From positions 124,001 to 188,000 of the forward strand of contig NZ_WWCJ01000010.1 of NCBI RefSeq assembly GCF_009857475.1: a stretch of 64,000 nucleotides of DNA, written 5' to 3'. Shown here piece after piece: positions 54,102 through 62,347 of the stretch. Each line of letters begins with the position of its first letter. The stretch's first letter is position 1. Origin of the DNA: Pseudoduganella guangdongensis. GTDB taxonomy: Bacteria > Pseudomonadota > Gammaproteobacteria > Burkholderiales > Burkholderiaceae_D. The translations under genes and the position numbers were made by a program. Below the pieces are notes generated by a model. That model saw only the letters and a program-made list of their open reading frames with translations. It was not told the DNA's origin and did no database searches.

Positions 54102-55723
54102 TGCCGGCGCTGGAGAGCCGCGTCGCGCCGCAAGGCGAGGCATTCGCCGCCAACCGCACTGCATTGGAGGCGCAGCTGGCACGCCTGCGGGCGCTGGAGG
54201 CGCGCACGCGCGACAAGTCGGCGGCCGCAGCGCCTCTGTTCGCGAAGCGTGGCCAATTGCTGCCGCGCGAACGGCTGGCCGCCCTGCTCGATCCGGGCGC
54301 GCCGTTCCTGGAACTGGCGACCCTGGCCGGCTATTGCCTGGACCATCCCGACCCGGAGCGCTCAGTGCCGGGCGCCGGCCTGCTGGGCGGCATCGGCTTT
54401 GTCAGCGGCGTGCGCTGCATGGTGGTAGCGGACGATTCGGGCATCGATGCAGGCGCGGTGCAGCCGATGGGCATCGAGAAGTTCCAGCGCCTGCAGCAGG
54501 TGGCGCTGGCGCAGAAGCTGCCCTTCATCCACCTGGTGGAATGCGCCGGCGCCAACCTGCTGGACTACAAGGTGGAGACCTTCATCCACGGCGGCAGCGG
54601 CTTTTACTGGCTGGCGCGCCTGTCGGCGGCGGGGCTGCCGGTGATCAGCGTGGTGCACGGTTCCAGCACGGCGGGCGGCGCCTATATGCCGGGCCTGTCG
54701 GATTATGTGGTGATGGTGCGCGAGCGCGCCAAGGCTTTCCTGGCCGGGCCGCCGCTGCTGAAGGCGGCCACCGGCGAAGTCTCCAGCGAGGAGGAGCTGG
54801 GCGGGGCCGAAATGCACGCCGCCGTGTCGGGCCTGGCCGAATACCTGGCCGAAGATGACGCCGACGCGCTGCGCATCACGCGCGAGCTGGTGGCGAGCCT
54901 GGGCTGGAACGCCGCGCTGCCGGCCGCCGGCGCCGCCGCCTACGCGCCGCCGCGCTTTCCGCAAGAAGACTTGCTCGGCCTGGCGCCGGTCGAGCAGCGC
55001 AAGCCGCTCGATATGCGCGAGGTGATCGCGCGCATCGTGGACGATTCGGCCTTCCTCGAATTCAAACCCGGCTACGGCAGCGCCACCGTGACCGGCCACG
55101 CCGCGCTTTGCGGCCAGCCGGTCGGCATCCTCACCAACAACGGCCCGCTCGACCCGGCCGGCGCCACCAAGGCGGCCCACTTCATCCAGCTGTGCTGCCA
55201 GTCCGGCACGCCGCTGCTGTTCCTGCAGAACACCACCGGCTTCATGGTCGGCAAGGCCTACGAGCAGGCCGGCATGATCAAGCACGGTTCGAAAATGATC
55301 CAGGCCCTGGCCAATGCCAACGTGCCGCGCATTACCGTGCATTGCGGCGCCTCCTTCGGCGCCGGCAACTACGGCATGTCGGGGCGCGGCTTCATGCCCG
55401 ACTTCTGTTTCAGCTGGCCCAATGCGCGCACCGCCGTGATGGGTGCCGAGCAGGCCGCCGGCACTATGGCCATCGTGATGGAAGGCAGCATGCGGCGCAA
55501 GGGACAGGAGGTCGACCACGCTGCGATTGCCGCCATGCGCGCGCGCGTGGTAGAGACCTTCGAGCGCCAGACCGACGCCTTCTTTACTTCCGGACGCCTG
55601 CTGGATGACGGCGTCATCGATCCGCGCGACACGCGCGCCGTGCTGGCCTGCGTGCTGGCCGTGTGCGACGAGGCGCGCCGCCGCGCGCTGCACCCGGTGC
55701 AGTTCGGCGTGGCGCGCCCATAA
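54101..55723 (+). CDS. atuC: Acyl-CoA carboxylase beta subunit, geranyl-CoA carboxylase type
   Basis: A 540-residue carboxyltransferase, homologous to AtuC and to LiuB of methylcrotonyl-CoA carboxylase. It transfers CO2 from biotin to the gamma carbon of a beta-methyl-branched enoyl-CoA. The N-half acyl-CoA site includes GGSGFYWLARLSAAG and SSTAGGAYMPGLSDY; the C-half biotin site has GNYGMSGRGFMPDFCFSWPNAR and GAEQAAGTMAIV. The choice of geranyl-CoA over methylcrotonyl-CoA rests on the neighbours atuA, atuD and atuF, not on a residue I could check. Confidence 0.85.
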   Translation: MPALESRVAPQGEAFAANRTALEAQLARLRALEARTRDKSAAAAPLFAKRGQLLPRERLAALLDPGAPFLELATLAGYCLDHPDPERSVPGAGLLGGIGFVSGVRCMVVADDSGIDAGAVQPMGIEKFQRLQQVALAQKLPFIHLVECAGANLLDYKVETFIHGGSGFYWLARLSAAGLPVISVVHGSSTAGGAYMPGLSDYVVMVRERAKAFLAGPPLLKAATGEVSSEEELGGAEMHAAVSGLAEYLAEDDADALRITRELVASLGWNAALPAAGAAAYAPPRFPQEDLLGLAPVEQRKPLDMREVIARIVDDSAFLEFKPGYGSATVTGHAALCGQPVGILTNNGPLDPAGATKAAHFIQLCCQSGTPLLFLQNTTGFMVGKAYEQAGMIKHGSKMIQALANANVPRITVHCGASFGAGNYGMSGRGFMPDFCFSWPNARTAVMGAEQAAGTMAIVMEGSMRRKGQEVDHAAIAAMRARVVETFERQTDAFFTSGRLLDDGVIDPRDTRAVLACVLAVCDEARRRALHPVQFGVARP

Positions 55724-55740
55724 CAAACTCTGGAGACCCC

Positions 55741-56898
55741 ATGGAATACAGCCACGAACACCTGGAATTGCAGCGCAACCTGAAGCGCTTCATCGAGAGC
55801 GACATCAATCCTTATGTGGACGAATGGGAGGCGGCCGAGATCTTCCCGGCCAAGGAAGTGTTCCTCAAGCTGGGCGCGCTGGGCATGCTGGGCGTGTCCA
55901 AGCCGGTGGCGTACGGCGGCCTGGGGCTGGACTATTCGTACTCGATGGCGATGGCCGAGGCGCTCGGGCATATCCGCTGCGGCGGGGTGCCGATGGCGAT
56001 CGGGGTGCAGACCGATATGGCGACGCCGGCGCTGGCGCGCTTCGGTTCGGACGAATTGCGGCGCGAGTTCCTGGCGCCGGCCATCAGCGGCGAGGCGGTG
56101 GCCTGCGTCGGCGTGTCGGAGCCGGGCGCCGGTTCCGACGTGGCGGCGGTGCGCACCACGGCGCGCCGCGACGGCGGCGACTATGTCATCAGCGGCAGCA
56201 AGATGTGGATCACCAACAGCCTGCAGGCGGACTGGATGTGCCTCCTGGCCAACACCGGCGAGGGTCCGGCGCACCGCAACAAATCGCTGATCATCGTGCC
56301 GATGGATACGCCGGGCGTCAGCGTGGGCAAGAAGATCCGCAAGATCGGCATGAACTCCTCCGACACGGGCCTGATCCACTTCGACGAGGTGCGCGTGCCG
56401 CAGCGCTTCCTGATCGGCGAGGAGGGCAAGGGCTTCACCTACCAGATGCTGCAGTTCCAGGAGGAGCGCCTGTGGTGCGCGGCCAATATCGTGCAGCAGA
56501 TGCAGAACTGCATCGACGCCACCATCGCCTACGCGCGCGAGCGCAAGATCTTCAACGGCAGCGTGCTGGATAACCAGTGGGTGCACTTCAAGCTGGCCGA
56601 AATGCAGACCGAGCTCGAATCGCTGCGCGCCCTGACCTACCGCGCCTGCGGCATGTATATCGGCGGCACCGACGTGACCGAGCTGGCCTCCATGGCCAAG
56701 CTGAAAGCGGGCCGCCTGTCGCGCGTGATCACCGACGGCTGCCTGCAGTTCTGGGGCGGCATGGGCTTTACGCTGGAGAACCCGGTGTCGCAGTTCTACC
56801 GCGACGCGCGCCTGACCTCCATCGGCGGCGGCGCGGACGAGGTCATGCTGGGCATTATCTGCAAGTACATGGACATCCTGCCGGGGCGCCAAGCGTGA
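55741..56898 (+). CDS. atuD: Citronellyl-CoA dehydrogenase-like acyl-CoA dehydrogenase
   Basis: A 385-residue acyl-CoA dehydrogenase close to AtuD of Pseudomonas: QRNLKRFIESDINPYVDEWE, then GGVPMAIGVQTDMATPALA, CVGVSEPGAGSDVAAV, ISGSKMWITNSLQADWMCLL and FWGGMGFTLENPVSQFYRDA. It should introduce the 2,3-double bond into citronellyl-CoA to give geranyl-CoA, the carboxylase substrate. TCTGGAG precedes the ATG at 55741. Its TGA overlaps the GTG start of atuF (GTGA). Confidence 0.88.
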   Translation: MEYSHEHLELQRNLKRFIESDINPYVDEWEAAEIFPAKEVFLKLGALGMLGVSKPVAYGGLGLDYSYSMAMAEALGHIRCGGVPMAIGVQTDMATPALARFGSDELRREFLAPAISGEAVACVGVSEPGAGSDVAAVRTTARRDGGDYVISGSKMWITNSLQADWMCLLANTGEGPAHRNKSLIIVPMDTPGVSVGKKIRKIGMNSSDTGLIHFDEVRVPQRFLIGEEGKGFTYQMLQFQEERLWCAANIVQQMQNCIDATIAYARERKIFNGSVLDNQWVHFKLAEMQTELESLRALTYRACGMYIGGTDVTELASMAKLKAGRLSRVITDGCLQFWGGMGFTLENPVSQFYRDARLTSIGGGADEVMLGIICKYMDILPGRQA

Positions 56899-58895
56899 CC
56901 GGCTTCGACACCATCCTGGTGGCCAACCGGGGCGAAATCGCGCTGCGCGTCATGCGCACCGCGCGGCGCATGGGCTACCGCTGCGTTGCCGTCTACTCCG
57001 ACGCCGACTGCGGCGCCCCGCACACGCGCCTGGCCGACAGCGCGCTGCGCCTCGGCGGCCCGGCGCCGGCCGACTCCTACCTGAACATCCCGGCCCTCGT
57101 GGCCGCCGCGCGCGCAGCCGGCGCCAGGGCCGTGCATCCCGGCTACGGCTTCCTGGCCGAACGCGCCGACTTCGCGCAAGCCTGCGCCGACGCCGGGCTG
57201 ACCTTCATCGGGCCGCCCGCCGCCGCCATCGCGGCCATGGGCAACAAGGCCGGCGCCAAACGCCTGATGCTGGATGCCGGCGTGCCCTGCGTGCCGGGCT
57301 ACCAGGGCGACGACCAGTCCGACGCGCGCATGGCACAGGAGGCGGAGCGCATCGGCTATCCGGTGATGATCAAGGCCGCCGCCGGCGGCGGCGGGCGCGG
57401 CATGCGGCGGGTGAACGAGGCGGCCGCCTTTGGCGCCGCACTGGCGGCCGCGCGCTCCGAGGCGCAGCATGCTTTCGGCAGCGCCCAAGTAATCCTGGAG
57501 CGCGCCCTGGTCGAGCCGCGCCATATCGAGATCCAGGTCTTTGCCGACAGCCACGGCAACGTGGTCCATCTGGGCGAACGCGATTGCTCGGTGCAGCGCC
57601 GGCACCAGAAGCTGATCGAGGAATCGCCGTCACCCGCCGTCAGCCCAGAGCTGCGCCAACGCATGGGCGCGGTGGCGGTGGCGGCGGCGCGCGCCATCGG
57701 CTACGTCGGCGCAGGCACCCTGGAGTTCCTACTCGACCGCGACGGCCAGTTCTACTTCATGGAGATGAACACCCGCCTGCAGGTCGAGCATGCGGTGACG
57801 GAGGCGATCACCGGCATCGACCTGGTGGAGTGGCAGTTGCTGGTCGCCGCCGGCGCGCCGCTGCCGCTGAGCCAGGCCGGACTTGACGCGCGCCGCGCGG
57901 CCGGTGGGCACGCGATCGAAGTGCGCCTGTGCGCGGAAGACCCGCAGCAGGACTTCCTGCCGCAAAGCGGCACTGTGCGACGCTGGCAGGCGCCGAACGG
58001 CGTGCGCTGCGACCACGCGCTGGCCGATGGCGTGCAAGTGCCGCCCTACTACGACTCGATGCTGGCCAAGCTGGTGGCGCATGGCCGCGACCGCGCAGAC
58101 GCCCTGCGCCAGTTGCGGCGCGCACTGGATGAATGCGTGCTGCTGGGCCTGCCCAACAACCGCGCCTTCCTGGCGCAATGCCTGGCGCACCCGGTGTTCG
58201 ACGCCGGCGGCGCCACCACCGGCTTCATCGCGGAGCACCTGCCGCGCGAGCGGCGCTGCAACGCCGCCGCGACGGAGCGCAGCTTGCCGGCGGCAGCCGC
58301 GCTGCTGGCCTGGCACCGATCGCAGCGCCACGCGCGCCGCTACCCGGAGGAGCTGCAAGGCTGGAGCTCCAGCCACGCGCTGGCCGTGCCTTTGCGCTTT
58401 ACGCTGGATGGCGCCGCACAGCAGGCGCGCGCCAGCGCCGACGGCCGCGACACCTGGCGCGTTACCTGCGCCAATGCAGCGGCGCCCGTGCGCGCCGAGA
58501 TAATCGACGCGGTGCGCGACGCGGGCGCGGGAAACCTGCGCCTGGCGCTCGACGGCGAACCGGCGACCGTGCATTGGGCCGCCGATGGCAAGCGCCTGTT
58601 CTTCCTGCTGGACGGCGTCGACCATGCGCTGGACGACCTGGGCGACGCGCCGCCGCGCGTAGCGGGCAACGGCGCCGCCGACGGCCGCATCGCCGCGCCC
58701 ATGAACGGCCGCGTGGTGGCGCTGCACGTGCGGGACGGCGACCAGGTCAGCAGCGGCCAACCGTTGCTGGCGTTGGAGGCGATGAAAATGGAACACAATA
58801 TGCTTGCCACGCGCGACGGGAGAATATCCTCGCTCGCCACGGCCCTCGGCGCGCAAGTGGCGACCGGACAACTGCTGCTGGAAATTACCCCCTGA
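56895..58895 (+). CDS. atuF: Acyl-CoA carboxylase alpha subunit (biotin carboxylase plus biotin carrier), geranyl-CoA carboxylase type
   Basis: A 666-residue biotin-dependent subunit. The biotin carboxylase domain (1-450) starts with ILVANRGEIALRVMRTA and has the ATP-grasp loop KAAAGGGGRGM, HPGYGFLAE, EMNTRLQVEHAVTE and the RLCAEDP segment. A middle domain of weak similarity leads to the biotinyl domain with EAMKMEHN (biotinylated Lys631). It partners AtuC. GTG start by the GTGA junction with atuD; the open frame upstream lies inside atuD and is not coding. Confidence 0.92.
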   Translation: MTGFDTILVANRGEIALRVMRTARRMGYRCVAVYSDADCGAPHTRLADSALRLGGPAPADSYLNIPALVAAARAAGARAVHPGYGFLAERADFAQACADAGLTFIGPPAAAIAAMGNKAGAKRLMLDAGVPCVPGYQGDDQSDARMAQEAERIGYPVMIKAAAGGGGRGMRRVNEAAAFGAALAAARSEAQHAFGSAQVILERALVEPRHIEIQVFADSHGNVVHLGERDCSVQRRHQKLIEESPSPAVSPELRQRMGAVAVAAARAIGYVGAGTLEFLLDRDGQFYFMEMNTRLQVEHAVTEAITGIDLVEWQLLVAAGAPLPLSQAGLDARRAAGGHAIEVRLCAEDPQQDFLPQSGTVRRWQAPNGVRCDHALADGVQVPPYYDSMLAKLVAHGRDRADALRQLRRALDECVLLGLPNNRAFLAQCLAHPVFDAGGATTGFIAEHLPRERRCNAAATERSLPAAAALLAWHRSQRHARRYPEELQGWSSSHALAVPLRFTLDGAAQQARASADGRDTWRVTCANAAAPVRAEIIDAVRDAGAGNLRLALDGEPATVHWAADGKRLFFLLDGVDHALDDLGDAPPRVAGNGAADGRIAAPMNGRVVALHVRDGDQVSSGQPLLALEAMKMEHNMLATRDGRISSLATALGAQVATGQLLLEITP

Positions 58896-58905
58896 CGGAG
58901 CATCC

Positions 58906-59736
58906 ATGACTACGCTGCAAGGCAAGACCCTGTTCATCACCGGCGCCAGCCGGGGCATTGGCAAGGCGATCGCCTTGCGCGCGGCGCGCGATGGCGCCAA
59001 CGTGATCATCGCCGCCAAAACCACCGAACCCGATCCGCGCCTGCCGGGCACCATCTATTCCGCCGCCGAGGAGATCCGCGCCGCCGGCGGCAAGGCGCTG
59101 CCGCTGCAAGTCGACATCCGGGAGGACGAGCAAGTCATCGCCGCCATCGAGAAGGGCGTCGCCGAGTTTGGCGGCATCGACATACTGGTCAACAACGCCA
59201 GCGCCATCAGCCTCACGAACGTGCAAAGCACCTCGATGAAGCGCTTCGACCTGATGATGGATATCAACGTGCGCGGCACCTTCACCTGCGCCAAGCACTG
59301 CCTGCCGCATCTTCTGCAGGCCAGCAACCCGCACATCCTGACGCTGTCGCCACCGATCGACCTGAACCCGAAATGGTTCGCCCGCCACGCCGCCTACACC
59401 ACCTCGAAGTACGCGATGAGCATGATCGTGCAGGGCCTGGCGGCCCAGCTGGCGGAGGACGGAGTCGGCGTGAACGCCTTGTGGCCGCGCACCATCATCG
59501 CAACGGCCGCCCTCAATGTCGCCCTGCCCGGCGGCGCGCAGTTCGGCCGCACGCCGGAGATCATGGCCGATGCCGCCCATCTGATCCTGACCAGGAAAAG
59601 CAGCGCCACCAACGGCAACTTCTTCATCGACGAAGATGTATTACGCGACAGCGGCATCACCGACTTTTCCCGATACCAGGTGACGCCCGGCGTGGAACCG
59701 ATGATCGACCTGTTCGTGGAGGCCGGCCATGACTGA
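58906..59736 (+). CDS. SDR-family oxidoreductase (HSDL2/AtuG-like)
   Basis: A 276-residue short-chain dehydrogenase. The cofactor loop TGASRGIG (about 12-19) and the catalytic Tyr-x3-Lys in AAYTTSKYAM are intact. The sequence IAAKTTEPDPRLPGTIYSAA and LSPPIDLNPKWFARHAAYT is typical of hydroxysteroid-dehydrogenase-like 2 proteins and of AtuG. In this pathway a 3-hydroxyacyl-CoA or alcohol substrate is likely, but unproven. CGGAG precedes the ATG. It overlaps the AMP ligase gene by eight bases. Confidence 0.85.
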   Translation: MTTLQGKTLFITGASRGIGKAIALRAARDGANVIIAAKTTEPDPRLPGTIYSAAEEIRAAGGKALPLQVDIREDEQVIAAIEKGVAEFGGIDILVNNASAISLTNVQSTSMKRFDLMMDINVRGTFTCAKHCLPHLLQASNPHILTLSPPIDLNPKWFARHAAYTTSKYAMSMIVQGLAAQLAEDGVGVNALWPRTIIATAALNVALPGGAQFGRTPEIMADAAHLILTRKSSATNGNFFIDEDVLRDSGITDFSRYQVTPGVEPMIDLFVEAGHD

Positions 59737-61270
59737 GCGCATGCAGGACACCCTGGGCACGCTGGTTTCCCGTAGCGCGCGCCGCAACGGATCCGCGCCG
59801 GCCCTGCTGGAGAACGGCCGCAGCATGTCCTACGCCCAACTGGACGAGGACAGCAACCGCTTCGCGCAGCACCTGCTCGCCAGCGGCCTGCAGCCCGGCG
59901 ACAAGGTGGCCATGCTGAGCCCCAATTCCATGGAGTTCATGGTGGCGGCTTTCGGCATCCTGAAAGCCGGCCTGGTATGGGTGCCGGTCAATGCCATGCT
60001 GTCGCCGCCGGAAGTGGCCTACATCGTGCAGCACGCCGAAGCGCGCCTGCTGGTGGTGGACGCGCAGCTTGGCGCCCATCCTGCATGGAGCGCCGCATTG
60101 CCTGCGCTGGGCGTGCCGCTGGTGCGCTGCGGCCCCGGCGCGGAAGGCGCGGGCACGCTGGCCCAGGCCCTTGCCGGCCAGCCGCCAAGCCCGCCCGCGC
60201 TGGAGATCGACGAGAACGCCCTGGCACTGATCATGTACACCAGCGGCACCACCGGCAACCCGAAGGGCGCCATGCACTCGCACCGCTCGGTGCTGGCGGC
60301 TGTCATGTCGAACGCGGTGACCATCTCCGTCGTGCCGCAGGACGTGCTGTCGGCCATCCTCCCGCTATTCCACTGCGCGCAGTTCAGCATGTCCGCCGCC
60401 GGCCTGGCGTGCGGCGCTGCGATCTCGATCGCGCGCGGCTTCGACCCGGCCGCCGTACTGGCGACGCTGGCGCGCGACAAGGTCAGCGTGATAGCCGCCC
60501 TGCCTGCCATGTATGGCGCCCTGCTGCAGCATCCGGCGCGCGCGCAGCACGACCTGTCCACGCTGCGCCTGGCCATCTACGCCATGGCCCCGATGGCGCC
60601 CGAACTGCTACGCCGCCTGATGCAGGAGTTCTGCCCGCGCTTCGCCCTGGGCAGCGGCCAGACCGAGATGTTCCCGATGACGGTCTACTTCCCCCCCGAG
60701 CAGCAACTGCAGCGCACCGGCAATTGCTGGGGCCAGAGCACGCCGGTCAACGACACCGCGCTCATGGATGCCGACGGCGCGCTGCTTGGCCCCGGCCAGG
60801 TGGGCGAGATCGTGCACCGGGGCGCCAATGCCATGCTGGGCTACTTCAAGGACCCCGAGGCCACGGCGGCCGCGCGCCGCTTCGGCTGGCACCACACGGG
60901 CGACCTTGGCATGTGGGATGAAGACGGCTTCCTGCACTTCAAAGGCCGCCTGAAAGACTTGATCAAGACCGGCGGCGAGAACGTGCCCGCCATCCGCGTG
61001 GAGGAAGCGCTGCTCGGCCACCCGGCGGTCGCCGTGGCCGCCGTGGTCGGCCTGCCGCATAGCGAATGGATCGAAGCGGTGACGGCCTTCGTCTGCCTGA
61101 AGCCGGGCCAGAGCGCCGATGCCGGCGCGCTGCAGGAGCATTGCCGCGCCACCCTGGCCGGCTTCGAAATCCCCAAGCACATCGCCATCGTCGAGACCCT
61201 GCCAATGACTTCCACCGGCAAGATCCAGAAGCACGTGCTGCGCGCTAACCACCAGGCCCTTTACCGCTAG
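59729..61270 (+). CDS. AMP-dependent acyl-CoA synthetase (AtuH-like)
   Basis: A 513-residue ANL-family ligase that activates a carboxylic acid to its CoA thioester through an acyl-AMP. The P-loop A3 motif is MYTSGTTGNPKGAMHSH, A5 is around GSGQTEM, the ADP-binding aspartate in HTGDLG, the hinge in GRLKDLIKTGGENV and the catalytic Lys in TSTGKIQKH. As last gene of the cluster it probably activates citronellate or a related acid. It converges on the TetR gene across a repeat-rich spacer. Confidence 0.9.
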   Translation: MTERMQDTLGTLVSRSARRNGSAPALLENGRSMSYAQLDEDSNRFAQHLLASGLQPGDKVAMLSPNSMEFMVAAFGILKAGLVWVPVNAMLSPPEVAYIVQHAEARLLVVDAQLGAHPAWSAALPALGVPLVRCGPGAEGAGTLAQALAGQPPSPPALEIDENALALIMYTSGTTGNPKGAMHSHRSVLAAVMSNAVTISVVPQDVLSAILPLFHCAQFSMSAAGLACGAAISIARGFDPAAVLATLARDKVSVIAALPAMYGALLQHPARAQHDLSTLRLAIYAMAPMAPELLRRLMQEFCPRFALGSGQTEMFPMTVYFPPEQQLQRTGNCWGQSTPVNDTALMDADGALLGPGQVGEIVHRGANAMLGYFKDPEATAAARRFGWHHTGDLGMWDEDGFLHFKGRLKDLIKTGGENVPAIRVEEALLGHPAVAVAAVVGLPHSEWIEAVTAFVCLKPGQSADAGALQEHCRATLAGFEIPKHIAIVETLPMTSTGKIQKHVLRANHQALYR

Positions 61271-61668
61271 CCCCGCTGCCCCAGCTTGCGCCTGCATCTC
61301 GACAAGGTAGCGCAAGCTGGTGGGGTTGGCAGGGTGACCGCCAAAGAATGTCGGCTGAACATGCTGAAATCTCCGAGAGTGAAAATCCCTTAGAGGGAGA
61401 TTTTCAGCGCAAGTTCAAATTTCAGCACTTTTCAGCACTTTGCAACACCATTTCAGCACCTCAGAACAAACGAAACTTAGAACATTTCAATGCCGCAAGT
61501 TCGGCCCAGGATAGCGACCGAATAAAGTTTCGTTTATCCCCGAGTGCTGAAATTGCGCGCGCTTAAATATCCCCCAGAGGGAGAAGCCGCGCTGGCCGCA
61601 AAATTTCAGCACTTTTCAGCACCTTGCAACACCACTTTCAGCACCTCCCGCAGACGCAGTGCGAAAGA
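61271..61668. repeat. Spacer with 184-bp tandem duplication and TTTCAGCAC motif array
   Basis: This 398-base convergent spacer has three layers. First, an 11-bp inverted repeat (CCAGCTTGCGC 61281-61291, GCGCAAGCTGG 61310-61320) directly after the ligase gene, terminator-like. Second, two imperfect copies of a unit offset by 184 bases: TGCTGAAAT (61362, 61546), AGAGGGAGA (61392, 61576) and a 46-base block (61417-61462, 61601-61647) with about one substitution and one insertion. Third, within them nine copies of TTTCAGC or its complement, mostly TTTCAGCAC. Between the copies AAACGAAACTT (61468-61478) faces AAGTTTCGTTT (61525-61535). GC is clearly lower than nearby. A 72-codon ORF at 61348-61566 crosses the repeats and is unlikely to be real. 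Confidence 0.85.
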
Positions 61669-62292
61669 CTAGCGGAGCAGGAAGCCGAGTGCGGACTCGG
61701 CCAGTTCATCAATGCTGACACCGGCCTCGCGCCGGTACCATTGGGCCGACCAGTTCAGCGCGCCGAACAGCCACAGCCGGTCCAGCTTGCCCGGCGCCGG
61801 CCATTCACCGGACGCCTGCAGTTCACGCAGCACGGCGTCCCACAAGGCCTCATAGCGGTCCTTGGCCGCCACGATGCGCAGCTGCGCCTGCGCGTCGAGG
61901 GCGCGCCACTCATACAACATGACGTGCACGAAATCCTGCCCCGGCGACAGCAAGGTCTCCAGATGCGCATGCACCATGGCGCGCAAGGCATCGCGCGGCG
62001 CCAGGCCCTGCGCGGCAATCTGCTCGATGCGCGACAAAGCCTGCTGCATGCCCTGCTCGATCACCGCCTGCAGGATGTCCTGCTTGGACTTGAAGTGATA
62101 GAACCACGACCCCGCCTGCACCCCGGCGGCGGCGGCGATATCGCGCACCGTGGTGTTGTCAAAACCCCGTTCGCGGAACAACCTTGCCGAAACGGCAATA
62201 AGCAGCGGCTTCAAGCTATCGGATTCGCCCCGGGCGGGACGGCCGCGGCGGCGCGGCGCGGCTGGCGGGGATGGGTCGGTGCGGGTACTCAT
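61669..62292 (-). CDS. TetR-family transcriptional regulator
   Basis: A 207-residue TetR regulator. A basic Pro/Arg-rich start ([11 protein letters not shown]) precedes the helix-turn-helix (about 27-72: [24 protein letters not shown] and [14 protein letters not shown]), then a C-terminal ligand-binding domain ([12 protein letters not shown] to the end). Because it adjoins the terpene cluster it could be the AtuR equivalent, a repressor released by an acyl-CoA intermediate. It is however at the distal end and convergent, unlike an autoregulated divergent repressor, so control of atuA at 50.3 kb is an inference. Confidence 0.85.
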   Translation of the reverse strand: MSTRTDPSPPAAPRRRGRPARGESDSLKPLLIAVSARLFRERGFDNTTVRDIAAAAGVQAGSWFYHFKSKQDILQAVIEQGMQQALSRIEQIAAQGLAPRDALRAMVHAHLETLLSPGQDFVHVMLYEWRALDAQAQLRIVAAKDRYEALWDAVLRELQASGEWPAPGKLDRLWLFGALNWSAQWYRREAGVSIDELAESALGFLLR

Positions 62293-62347
62293 GTCCCTGG
62301 CAATCTACCTTATAATGAAAGTTTTCGCCAAATTTACAGCCCAAATC

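Noticed and set aside
54101..58895. Leucine degradation (liu) carboxylase
   Set aside because: The subunits resemble methylcrotonyl-CoA carboxylase, but AtuA, an AtuD-like dehydrogenase and the lack of isovaleryl-CoA and HMG-CoA lyase genes favour the atu assignment. It stays a possible alternative.
61348..61566. A 72-codon ORF in the spacer after the terpene cluster
   Set aside because: It runs through the TTTCAGCAC repeats, lacks a ribosome site and would encode repeat-derived sequence.
61362..61647. CRISPR array
   Set aside because: The repeated motif is short, unevenly spaced and on both strands; there are no regular repeats and spacers and no cas genes.
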